The translations under genes were made by a program, and so were the position numbers. Under the pieces are notes generated by a model. That model searched no databases. It was not told the origin of the DNA and was given only the letters and a program-made list of their open reading frames with translations. Below, piece after piece: positions 35,434 to 43,878 of a DNA stretch of 53,851 nt. Origin of the DNA: Microcaldota archaeon (GTDB taxonomy: Archaea > Micrarchaeota > Micrarchaeia > Anstonellales > Bilamarchaeaceae); assembly GCA_014727975.1 (NCBI GenBank), contig WJMK01000032.1:1-53851 (forward strand). The letters run 5' to 3'. Numbering within the stretch: the stretch's first letter is position 1; every line of letters starts with the position of its first letter.

Positions 35434-36087
35434 ATGGCAGAGGAAAAGAAAAGCGCTGCAGAGCGGAAATACGAAAAGGCTGAGAAAAAAGTAGAGCACT
35501 GGATAAGCAGTTCAAGGATACAGGCTCTTGCAGACGGAGTGTTTGCATTTGCAATGACCCTTCTTGTGCTGAACCTCATACTTCCCGACCCGATTAACCT
35601 CCCTCCTGAAGCACAGCTCAACCAGCTTTTGGTGGAGCAGACAAGGGCCTTTTTCAACTATGGGCTGAGCTTTATACTGCTCGCAATCTTCTGGACAGTG
35701 CATACCCAGCAGTTCCATGTGATAAAGGCAACAAACAGCACACATACATGGATAAACCTCATGATACTGATGTTTGTTGTTCTGATACCTTTCTCGACTT
35801 CTGTAATGGCAGATTACCCTAACGACACGGTTGCGAATGCACTCTTTGCTGCAAACCTCTTCATTGTTGGGAGCGCTTACTTCCTGAACTGGGCATATGC
35901 AACATCAAAGCACAGGCTTATTGACAAGGATATAGAAGAAAGGGCGATTGAAATTGCAAAAAGGAGGAGCCTGCTTACCCCTGCAGTTTCCATTATTGCC
36001 CTAGTAGTTGCGTTTATTGCTCCGGAATATGCTGCGCTTACTTTTCTGCTTATCCCTATAGTGAGCGTAATTATTAGCAGGCATTAG
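35434..36087 (+). CDS. TMEM175/DUF1211-family channel-like membrane protein
   Basis: RIQALADGVFAFAMTLLVLNL signature; about 6 TM. Confidence 0.87.
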   Translation: MAEEKKSAAERKYEKAEKKVEHWISSSRIQALADGVFAFAMTLLVLNLILPDPINLPPEAQLNQLLVEQTRAFFNYGLSFILLAIFWTVHTQQFHVIKATNSTHTWINLMILMFVVLIPFSTSVMADYPNDTVANALFAANLFIVGSAYFLNWAYATSKHRLIDKDIEERAIEIAKRRSLLTPAVSIIALVVAFIAPEYAALTFLLIPIVSVIISRH

Positions 36088-36101
36088 ATAAGGCAGAAAA
36101 T

Positions 36102-36199
36102 AAAAAGGCAGCGTAATAGGAGCCATGTTTTCTTGAGCTCTGTTCAAGAGAAGTGGCCAAATGCCACTAAGATTGCGGAAATTTGTACCGCAGCTTAAA
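36102..36199 (+). ncRNA. Structured RNA element copy 2
   Basis: AAAAAGGCAGCGTAAT...TGTTTTCTTGAGC-TCT-GTTCAAGAGAAG; AGTGGC/GCCACT; CTAAGATTGCGG-AAATTTGTA-CCGCA; homologous to 5727-5864. Confidence 0.55.
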
Positions 36200-36218
36200 A
36201 CAGCAGCAAAAATTTCAG

Positions 36219-36293
36219 TGCTCCCGCCGGGATTCGAACCCGGGCTACCGGAGTGAGAGTCCGGTGTCCTTGACCGGGCTAGACTACAGGAGC
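36219..36293 (-). tRNA. tRNA-Glu (anticodon CTC)
   Basis: Minus strand GCTCCTG...CCGGA-CTCTCAC-TCCGG...TTCGAAT...CGGGAGCA. Confidence 0.95.
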
Positions 36294-36388
36294 GGATTAA
36301 GTAGGAAATTGTATTTATGGAAATATATTAAAACAGTAGTGTTGGGGATTTAAAGATTTCTGAATAGAAATATGCAAAAGTGATACTC

Positions 36389-37663
36389 ATGATTGACAAG
36401 GAAGTGCTCAGGAAGGAGCCGGAAAAAATACGTAAGGCCATTGCGCTGAGAGGAGGTGACAAGACCGTAGTGGACAAGCTGCTGGAGCTGGATGAAGAAT
36501 GGAGGGAAGATAAGGGAGAGGCAGATGAGCTTCGGTCAGAGAGAAACAAGCTGGGCCCTAGGATAGCGGAAGCAAAAAAGAAGGGGGAAGATGCGGAAAA
36601 ATTGATTGGGGAAGGAGAGAAGATTGCGAAAAAGCTTGAGAAAATAGGGGAGAAGGAAAAAGAGTTTGAGGAAAAAAGGCTTGAGCTGATGCTGACTATT
36701 CCGAACCTCCCCCATGAAACTGTTCCGGAAGGGAAGGACGAGAATGACAATGTGGAGATTAGGAAGTGGGGGGAGGCTGAAAAAAAGAGCCGGGGCGTGG
36801 AGCCGCATTATGAGCTTGGGGCACGCCTTGGAGTAATTGATTTTGAAAGAGGAGTGAAATTAGGGGGGCACAGGTTTACGGTTATGAAAGGGTGGGCTGC
36901 AAAGCTGGAAAGGGCGCTTGCCCAATACATGCTTAAGATGGCGGAAAGTGCAGGCTATGTTGAGTTTGGGCTCCCTTATTTAGTTAGGGAAGAGTGCCTT
37001 TTCGGGACAGGGCAGCTTCCGAAATTTGGAGGGGATTTGTACAGGACTGAAGAAGAGGAAGAGCAGGACGAGCTTTGGCTAATCCCTACTGCGGAGGTGC
37101 CGCTGGTAAATGTGCACCGGGAGGAAGTGCTGGAGGAGGAGAAGCTTCCGCTTAAATATTGCGCATTTACCCAGTGCTTTAGGAGGGAAGCTGGGGAATA
37201 CGGAAGGGACATAAAGGGGCTTATGAGGCAGCACCAGTTCGGCAAGGTTGAGCTGGTGAAATTTGCAGCTCCGGAAGAGAGCTACAAGGAGCTCGAATCC
37301 CTTACTTTTGACGCGGAGAAGGTCCTGCAGGGGCTGGAGCTCCCGTACAGGGTTGTTGAGCTTTGCACCGGGGATTTGGGCTTCGGGGCAACTAAAACAT
37401 ATGATTTAGAAGTATGGATTCCTAGCCAGGAAAAGTATCGTGAGATTAGCTCCTGCTCGAATTGCGAAGCTTTCCAGGCCAGGAGGGCAGGAATCAAATT
37501 CAGGAGGGAAGGGAAGAACAAATTTGTGCATACGCTTAATGGGAGCGGGGTGGCGATTGGGCGTGCGTTTATCTCCCTTGTGGAGAACCACCAGGAGGAA
37601 GACGGCATTAGGGTTCCAAAGGGGCTTCAGGATTACATGGAAACAGACTGGATTGGGTTCTGA
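36389..37663 (+). CDS. serS: Seryl-tRNA synthetase
   Basis: Coiled-coil N-terminus, TAEVPLVNVHREEVLEEEKLPLKYCAFTQCFRREAGEYGRDIKGLMRQHQFGKVELV. Confidence 0.96.
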   Translation: MIDKEVLRKEPEKIRKAIALRGGDKTVVDKLLELDEEWREDKGEADELRSERNKLGPRIAEAKKKGEDAEKLIGEGEKIAKKLEKIGEKEKEFEEKRLELMLTIPNLPHETVPEGKDENDNVEIRKWGEAEKKSRGVEPHYELGARLGVIDFERGVKLGGHRFTVMKGWAAKLERALAQYMLKMAESAGYVEFGLPYLVREECLFGTGQLPKFGGDLYRTEEEEEQDELWLIPTAEVPLVNVHREEVLEEEKLPLKYCAFTQCFRREAGEYGRDIKGLMRQHQFGKVELVKFAAPEESYKELESLTFDAEKVLQGLELPYRVVELCTGDLGFGATKTYDLEVWIPSQEKYREISSCSNCEAFQARRAGIKFRREGKNKFVHTLNGSGVAIGRAFISLVENHQEEDGIRVPKGLQDYMETDWIGF

Positions 37664-37667
37664 TTGG

Positions 37668-38450
37668 ATGATTTACCTTACCAGGGAGCTTGTTGAGAAG
37701 TTCCAGAACGGAGAAAAGAAGCTTTCGCTTGATTTGGGGCGTTCTGTAACCATGGTTACAAATGAACTGGATGGTGTGCCCCTAGATGAGGTAAAAGGGG
37801 ATTTTGTTTATGCATGGGACGGGGAAGAGCTCTGGAAACTTGCTGTTTTTGATGATGGCCTGTACCGGCTGCGGATGATGAAAGGTAAGCCGATACTTGA
37901 GATAGATGGCCTGCGCATGCATTTGATCAAGGAATTCGGTGATGTTTTTGATTATTCTGAGTTGGTTGTGCGGGAGCTGAAGCTTAAGCAGAGCGATGTT
38001 GTGCTTGATACCTGTATGGGCCTGGGATATACTGCAATTGCTGCAAGCAGGAAAGCTGACAGGGTGGTTGCAATAGAACTCTCCCGGGCAGTGCTTGCGA
38101 TGGCTAAGTGGAATCCCTGGAGCAGGGAGCTTTTTGAGCTGGATCGGATTGAGGTAATTGAAGAAAAGAGCTGTTTTGATTATATAAGGGAGGCGGAGAA
38201 CGAGAAATTTACTAAAGTGATTCATGACCCTCCTCGTTTCAGCAATGCAGGGGAATTATATTCGCGCAGCTTTTACAGGGAATTGAAGAGAGTTTGCAAA
38301 AAGGATGCACTTCTTTTCCATTATGTGGGCAGCCTGGGGAAAAAGAAACGGAACATTATGGGAGAAGTTGCGAAGCGGCTGGAGGAGTGCGGGTGGAAAG
38401 TGCTGAAGAAGGATGCTCGGCTCCAGGGCATAGTTGCTAAAGCAGTGTGA
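37668..38450 (+). CDS. SAM-dependent methyltransferase (archaeal RsmD-like)
   Basis: VVLDTCMGLGYTAIAASRKADRVVAIELS...KVIHDPPRFS. Confidence 0.8.
   Translation: MIYLTRELVEKFQNGEKKLSLDLGRSVTMVTNELDGVPLDEVKGDFVYAWDGEELWKLAVFDDGLYRLRMMKGKPILEIDGLRMHLIKEFGDVFDYSELVVRELKLKQSDVVLDTCMGLGYTAIAASRKADRVVAIELSRAVLAMAKWNPWSRELFELDRIEVIEEKSCFDYIREAENEKFTKVIHDPPRFSNAGELYSRSFYRELKRVCKKDALLFHYVGSLGKKKRNIMGEVAKRLEECGWKVLKKDARLQGIVAKAV
37745..37760. repeat. 16-bp perfect palindrome TGTAACCATGGTTACA, copy 1
   Basis: Self-complementary; identical to 38465-38480. Confidence 0.9.
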
Positions 38451-38464
38451 AGGGATAGGGGCGT

Positions 38465-38480
38465 TGTAACCATGGTTACA
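38465..38480. repeat. 16-bp perfect palindrome TGTAACCATGGTTACA, copy 2
   Basis: Self-complementary; identical to 37745-37760. Confidence 0.9.
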
Positions 38481-38531
38481 CTCAATAAAAATAAAATTAA
38501 AAATAGATAAAAATGAAGAAGAAAAGGAAGC

Positions 38532-40736
38532 TCAGTCCATGAAGGTCTGGACTGTAGGCGGCTCCGGGTTCAGGCCCTTCCTCTCCCGTATCTGCCTCAC
38601 AATCTTGGAGACAAGGTCCCTTGGGACATTGTCATAGCCATGGTACTCCTGGTACCAGGTAGCCCTTCCCTGTGTAGAGCCGCGGAGCGCATTTGAGAAC
38701 CCGAAGAGCTCGGAAACAGGCAGGATTGTATGCACTGTTGAGGTTTCTCCTTCCTGCTCCATGTTCAGGAGCTGGCCCCGCCTTCCATTGGTCATGTTAA
38801 TTACCTCGCCCCCGTATTCCTGGGGAGATGTAATGAGAACTTTCTGCTTTGGCTCCATCAGGGAAACTCCTGCATCAATCATGCATGCGTAAATCGGCCT
38901 TTTTACTGCAGGAATTACCTGCGCAGGGCCCCTGTGCACGTTGTCTTCGTGGAGTGTGGCATCCGTAAGCATTACTTTCACGCCTGTTACGTTCTCCTGT
39001 GCAAGAGGCCCTTTTGTCATTGCTTCCTCAAATGCTTCTATTGCAAGCTCCTGCACTTCATTTAGGTACTGTACACCCTTTGTTGCATCCACAAACATGT
39101 TGCTTCCCTTGATGTCCCATATCCCCTTCGCTTCATCGCGGTCCATTCCAAGGTCAACAAGTGCCTGGATATGCTCTTTGCCCTTGGGCTTGCCCTGGGG
39201 GATATTCCCTGTCTCTATTGCATCAACAATTTTCTCGTCCAGCGGCTCAACATGTATCTTGAACTTGTTGTGCTTGTTGGGTGATTTTCCTTCCACTATA
39301 TTAGACTTCTTTGTAATTGTTTCCCTGTATACTACAATCGGGGGAGAGGTCATGATGTTGATGCCCTTCTCTTTGGAAATCTTGTATTCGATGATTTCAA
39401 GGTGCAGCTCACCCATGCCTGAAAGAAGGTGCTCCCCTGTTTCCTGGTTGATTGTAACTCTGAGGGTTGGGTCTTCCTTGGAAAGTCCCCTAAGCGCCTC
39501 AATGAGCTTTGCAAGGTCCTTGGATTCTTTTGCTTCGATGGATTTCGTAACCACCGGCTCAGAAACATGCTTAATGTCTTCAAATGGCTCCACTGCATCA
39601 GAGCTTGCAACTGTTTCCCCAATATAAATGTCCTTAAGCCCGACTATCGAGCCGATGTTCCCTGCTGAAAGGAAGTCTGCAGCAACCCTGTCAGGGCCCA
39701 TGTAAATGCCAACCTGCTGGACCTTGAAGAATTTCTTTTTAGAGAAGACATAAAGCTGGTCTCCTTTTGAAATTTTTCCGGAGAAAAGCCTAAGTACCCC
39801 GACTTCCCCTGCGTGCTCATCATAAACTACTCCAAAGCATACACCAACGGTCTTTCCATTCTGGTCGCAGAGGGCCATCTCCTTCGCCTGTTCGCTCTCC
39901 TTGTCTCCCTTCCAGATGGCAGGAATCCTGTATTTCTGGGATTCTACCGGGCTGGGGAGATTCTGGATTACCATTTCCAGGAGCACATCATCAACAGGGG
40001 ATTTCTCCACCAGAAACTGGTGGTCTTCGTCCCTGCATTTTTCATAGATGTCCTTGAAAGTAATATTGAAGCGCTTCATCGAGGCTGCGCTAACTGCCCA
40101 CTTGTGGAATGCGCTTCCGAATGCAATGTTTGCATTTTCAATCTTTACTTCCCATGTCTTCTTGAACTCCGGAGGGCAGTTTGCAAGTATAATCTTGTTG
40201 ATCCCGGTAATCACTTTTACTAGTTTCTCCTGCATTGCAGCCTGGTCGAGCTTCATCTCATTGATAAGCCTGTCAACTTTGTTGATGAAAACTATTGGCT
40301 TTGCACGCTCCTTCAATGCCTGCCTGAGCACAGTCTCTGTCTGTGGCATAACTCCCTCAACTGCATCTACTACAAGGCATACTCCATCTACTGCACGGAG
40401 CGCACGGGTAACGTGCCCTCCAAAGTCTACGTGCCCCGGAGTATCAATAAGGTTGATAAGATGGTCTTTGCCAGCATATTTGAATCCGAGGGAAATGTTT
40501 GCGGACTTGATTGTGATTCCCCTTGCCTGCTCCTGCTCATCAAAATCCATCATGCGCTGCTCTCCTGCAAGCTGCTTGGAAATGAGGCCTGCCCTTGCAA
40601 CAAGTGAATCTGTGAGGGTTGTTTTCCCGTGGTCAACGTGCGCAATGATTGCGATGTTCCTCACGTTTTCCGTATTTGCCATTATTCTCTGTACTTCATC
40701 TACAACAACTTCTTTCCTGACCATAATTTTCACCAA
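38532..40736 (-). CDS. fusA: Translation elongation factor EF-2
   Basis: IAHVDHGKTTLTDSL, DTPGHVDFGGHVTRALRAVDG, NKVDRL, LHEDNVHRGPAQVIPA. Confidence 0.97.
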   Translation of the reverse strand: MVKIMVRKEVVVDEVQRIMANTENVRNIAIIAHVDHGKTTLTDSLVARAGLISKQLAGEQRMMDFDEQEQARGITIKSANISLGFKYAGKDHLINLIDTPGHVDFGGHVTRALRAVDGVCLVVDAVEGVMPQTETVLRQALKERAKPIVFINKVDRLINEMKLDQAAMQEKLVKVITGINKIILANCPPEFKKTWEVKIENANIAFGSAFHKWAVSAASMKRFNITFKDIYEKCRDEDHQFLVEKSPVDDVLLEMVIQNLPSPVESQKYRIPAIWKGDKESEQAKEMALCDQNGKTVGVCFGVVYDEHAGEVGVLRLFSGKISKGDQLYVFSKKKFFKVQQVGIYMGPDRVAADFLSAGNIGSIVGLKDIYIGETVASSDAVEPFEDIKHVSEPVVTKSIEAKESKDLAKLIEALRGLSKEDPTLRVTINQETGEHLLSGMGELHLEIIEYKISKEKGINIMTSPPIVVYRETITKKSNIVEGKSPNKHNKFKIHVEPLDEKIVDAIETGNIPQGKPKGKEHIQALVDLGMDRDEAKGIWDIKGSNMFVDATKGVQYLNEVQELAIEAFEEAMTKGPLAQENVTGVKVMLTDATLHEDNVHRGPAQVIPAVKRPIYACMIDAGVSLMEPKQKVLITSPQEYGGEVINMTNGRRGQLLNMEQEGETSTVHTILPVSELFGFSNALRGSTQGRATWYQEYHGYDNVPRDLVSKIVRQIRERKGLNPEPPTVQTFMD

Positions 40737-40762
40737 ATAAAAATAATAAAAATAAATGAGCC

Positions 40763-41368
40763 CTATCTCGCGCTCCTTGCCATCCTTTCTGCTTCATCGC
40801 GTTTCTTGATTGCAAAGCTGCTCTGCACATCATTGTTCGCTGAATAGATAATCTCATCTGCAAGAGATTCAGAAAGCGAAACAGGCTTCTTGAATGAGCG
40901 CATCAGAGCTGCAAGAGTGATGTTCCTGAGGGCGAGATCCAGCCTTCTTGTGGAAGAGACATCCACTGCAATCTGGTAGCTTACGCCACCATAAGATACC
41001 CTGGTTACTTCTTCACGGGGGGCCGAATTCTCAAGGCCATCCACCAAAACCTGCACCGGGTTCTTCTTTGTTTTTTCAGCAACAATGTCAAATGCCTTTT
41101 CAACCACTCCAAGGGCTTGCTGCTTTTTTCCCTGCAGCCTTCCATGGGTGCGGATAACTTTCCCTGAGGTTTTTTCCCCTGTTCCGCCCCTCATGAGCTT
41201 GTTTGCAAGCCTTTCTACAACATTCACATTGGTTTTTGCATGCTGCTTTTTTGCGTGCCTGCCGAATGTGTGTGCGCGGTAATTGACTCCCTCGAAAGAA
41301 AGCGCACTCCTGAGGCTGGCATCCCTTACTTCAATACCGTCCAAATCATATTTTCCAAAGAGCTTCAT
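40763..41368 (-). CDS. rps7: 30S ribosomal protein S7
   Basis: Conserved S7 pattern; str operon context. Confidence 0.93.
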   Translation of the reverse strand: MKLFGKYDLDGIEVRDASLRSALSFEGVNYRAHTFGRHAKKQHAKTNVNVVERLANKLMRGGTGEKTSGKVIRTHGRLQGKKQQALGVVEKAFDIVAEKTKKNPVQVLVDGLENSAPREEVTRVSYGGVSYQIAVDVSSTRRLDLALRNITLAALMRSFKKPVSLSESLADEIIYSANNDVQSSFAIKKRDEAERMARSAR

Positions 41369-41374
41369 CTAAAT

Positions 41375-41803
41375 CTACCTCTTGGCCTTCTCCTTCTTCC
41401 CGTGCCTCATCGCCTGGAGGTCAGTGCCGTTTACGCTGACTACCTTGTACCTGACTCCGGGAATCGAGCCCATCTGGCCGCGCTGGGAGCCGCCCAGCCC
41501 TGCGATGACCACCGTATCGTGCTCATCTATAAATGTAATTGCCTTGTCCCTCGGGGGGAATGCCGTTACAACCTTCCCGTTCTTGATAAGCTGTACTTTC
41601 ACACACTTAATCAAACCTGAGTGGGGCTGCTTCTGCTCCAGCACTACTTTTTCCAGCACGATGCCGCTTGCCTGGGGTGCACCCTCGAGCGGGTCGTACT
41701 TTTCCTTTAGCTTGAGCGCTTTCCTTTTCCACTTCTTCCGGAGCCAGCGCTCCCTTTTCCTTTTCCTTTTTATGTTTCTTCCTGCAAATTCACCATTTCC
41801 CAT
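41375..41803 (-). CDS. rps12: 30S ribosomal protein S12
   Basis: [50 protein letters not shown]. Confidence 0.96.
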   Translation of the reverse strand: MGNGEFAGRNIKRKRKRERWLRKKWKRKALKLKEKYDPLEGAPQASGIVLEKVVLEQKQPHSGLIKCVKVQLIKNGKVVTAFPPRDKAITFIDEHDTVVIAGLGGSQRGQMGSIPGVRYKVVSVNGTDLQAMRHGKKEKAKR

Positions 41804-41863
41804 ATGATCACCAAAGAGAATATGACGGTGTTCTAGTTTTTAGCGTCGATTTATTTATAAACC

Positions 41864-42292
41864 TTATCCCACTCGCCTCGTCTTCAGCATAAGGTCAGTC
41901 CCGAACTTTTTCTTCAGGAAAGCCTTTGCTGCCTTTACCCTTATCCCTGCCCTGCCGATTGCAATCCCGCGCTGGGTATCCGGAACGGCAATGAATGCAA
42001 CCTTCTGGCCAGGGGCCTCCCTTATCTCGAAAGAGAGGATGTCTATGTTGTTGAAGAATCCCCGGATAAACTCCTCAGGGTCGTCCCCGTCTTTGGAGAC
42101 AAGGACATTTTTCCTGAGCTTTGTCCTGAGCTTCTGGATGTTGGCGCCTTTCTTTCCAATTGCCTTTCCAAGGTTGGCCTCATCCACAAGGAAAACAATG
42201 CCGTCTTCCACTGCCTCCATATCTGAAGGGATTACCCCTGTTACAGACTCAAATAGGTTTATCAGCTTCAGGTCTTCTCCGGTTATCTCCAC
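41864..42292 (-). CDS. nusA: NusA-like KH protein
   Basis: NLGKAIGKKGANIQKLR and GIAIGRAGIRVKAAK KH motifs; conserved position. Confidence 0.93.
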   Translation of the reverse strand: MEITGEDLKLINLFESVTGVIPSDMEAVEDGIVFLVDEANLGKAIGKKGANIQKLRTKLRKNVLVSKDGDDPEEFIRGFFNNIDILSFEIREAPGQKVAFIAVPDTQRGIAIGRAGIRVKAAKAFLKKKFGTDLMLKTRRVG

Positions 42293-42296
42293 ACTC

Positions 42297-42749
42297 TCAC
42301 TTCTTCTTTCCGAATTCCATTATGTTGGAAACACCAGGGTCATAAACTGCAAGCACTGAAACAGGGAAGGGCTTTCCGCAGATTGAGCCCAGTTCAAGGC
42401 TCGTCCCGGGGAATTCAACCAGGAGGATTTCTGAAAGCTGGCCATATCGCTTCACATCCTCTGCAAGCGCCGGGGGGACATTCCCTGCAAGCACGACGAG
42501 CTTGAGGTTTCCCAGAAGGATATCCTTTACCCCCTTCCTTGAGCCAAAGCCTACCTTTCCGCTCTCCACAGCAAGGCGGATTGCGCTTGAAAGCGGATTC
42601 TCCTTTTCCTTCTTGGATTTTCTCTTCCTGATTACTTTGTTCTTTGACTTCACTTGCTCTTTCACTTCTTTCTCAGGGGTTTCTCCAGCCATTTCCTCGG
42701 CTTTCTCAACCTTTTCTTCTTCCATATTCATTACCTCATTTAACAGCAT
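42297..42749 (-). CDS. rpl30e: 50S ribosomal protein L30e with acidic/basic N-terminal extension
   Basis: SGKVGFGSRKGVKDILLGNLKLVVLAGNVPP; true start probably 42731 or 42725. Confidence 0.88.
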   Translation of the reverse strand: MLLNEVMNMEEEKVEKAEEMAGETPEKEVKEQVKSKNKVIRKRKSKKEKENPLSSAIRLAVESGKVGFGSRKGVKDILLGNLKLVVLAGNVPPALAEDVKRYGQLSEILLVEFPGTSLELGSICGKPFPVSVLAVYDPGVSNIMEFGKKK

Positions 42750-42836
42750 TGCTGGTTGGGAAAAGGTTAGAGAAGAAATCTTTGATTTCTAAGATCTCAA
42801 CCTTTTCTTCTTCCATATTCATTACCTCATTTAACA
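42704..42836 (-). repeat. 42-bp perfect direct repeat (42704-42745 and 42795-42836) duplicating the L30e ribosome-binding site and N-terminal codons
   Basis: TCTCAACCTTTTCTTCTTCCATATTCATTACCTCATTTAACA at both sites; hairpin 42765-42802 between. Confidence 0.95.
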
Positions 42837-42848
42837 CTATCTGCTATC

Positions 42849-43877
42849 TTATTTCTTCTTGGCCTTCATCCCAAGCTTTATCCTTCCTGTCCCAATCGGG
42901 ATAGTCTGGCCAACTATTATGTTTTCGGTTACTCCAACGAGGTTATCGTCCTCTGCTACAATAGATGCGTGCACAAGGTGTTTTATAGTTTCCTCAAATG
43001 CAGCACGCCCCATCACGCCAGCCTTCTCACCGGAAAGGCCATGCCTGCCAATGGACTTTACTTTTCCGTCTGAGGTCATTGCATCCGCAAGGAGCATGAT
43101 ATGCCTGATGTCTATTGCAAGGCCCTGCAGCTCCATAACGCTGTGCATTTCCCTCACAATTGCATTCCTTGCAGCCTCAATCCCGAATGTCTTTTCAATT
43201 TCCATTACTGAATTTGTGTAAATTCTGGAAGGGTCGACTTTCTTGAGCTTCATTATATCTTTTATGTTACATCCGCTTGCGCGGATAAAATATTCTCCCT
43301 TCTCCTTTATTACAACGGAACGCTTGATGCCGGAAATCCCTTTTACCAGGGCCTTCCTCAGCTTAATCGTGAGCTTTCTTAGTTCCTTTAGCGGCTTCTC
43401 TTTTTCCTTGCTTTCTTTCAGCCTTACAGAAATCTTGTTGCCTCTCTGTTCAACCTTGTTCGCGCCTACTGTTTTCTTTACCGCTTCCTTCAGCATATCT
43501 ATACTTACTCCAAACAGCTTTGCATCTTCTTCGCGGAGCTTCAGGAGAATTCTTCCTGCAGCCATATCTTCCTGCAGCAATGCAACTTCTGAAAGGAGTA
43601 CAGATTCCATTTCCTTTGCAAGTGCCTTTGCATGGGATTCCTTTGAGGAATGCTCCTTGAGCAGCTTGACCTCAACAACAGACTTTTTTGGCTCCTTCTT
43701 TGCATCAACAAGCTCAATGAGCCTGGGCAGGCCGGTAGGGACATGTTCTGCAACACCTGCATAGTGGAATGTCCTCATTGTCATCTGCGTGCCGGGCTCC
43801 CCGAGGCTCTGTGCAGCAACAATGCCAACGGCGGAATAGGGGTTTATTTTTGCTGATGATTTTGCCATATTTAACAC
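42849..43877 (-). CDS. rpoA2: DNA-directed RNA polymerase subunit A''
   Basis: [42 protein letters not shown]. Confidence 0.97.
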   Translation of the reverse strand: MLNMAKSSAKINPYSAVGIVAAQSLGEPGTQMTMRTFHYAGVAEHVPTGLPRLIELVDAKKEPKKSVVEVKLLKEHSSKESHAKALAKEMESVLLSEVALLQEDMAAGRILLKLREEDAKLFGVSIDMLKEAVKKTVGANKVEQRGNKISVRLKESKEKEKPLKELRKLTIKLRKALVKGISGIKRSVVIKEKGEYFIRASGCNIKDIMKLKKVDPSRIYTNSVMEIEKTFGIEAARNAIVREMHSVMELQGLAIDIRHIMLLADAMTSDGKVKSIGRHGLSGEKAGVMGRAAFEETIKHLVHASIVAEDDNLVGVTENIIVGQTIPIGTGRIKLGMKAKKK

Positions 43878-43878
43878 C

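Noticed and set aside
5727-36199. Assigning the two-copy RNA to box C/D or H/ACA guide RNAs
   Set aside because: No RUGAUGA/CUGA pairs and no convincing pseudouridylation pocket plus ANA box could be identified by eye.
38941-39627. 228-aa plus-strand ORF inside fusA (and similar long antisense ORFs in rpoA1/B, e.g. 40048..40740, 43243..43764)
   Set aside because: Antisense shadows of strongly conserved genes; Ser/Phe-rich composition typical of the complementary frame.
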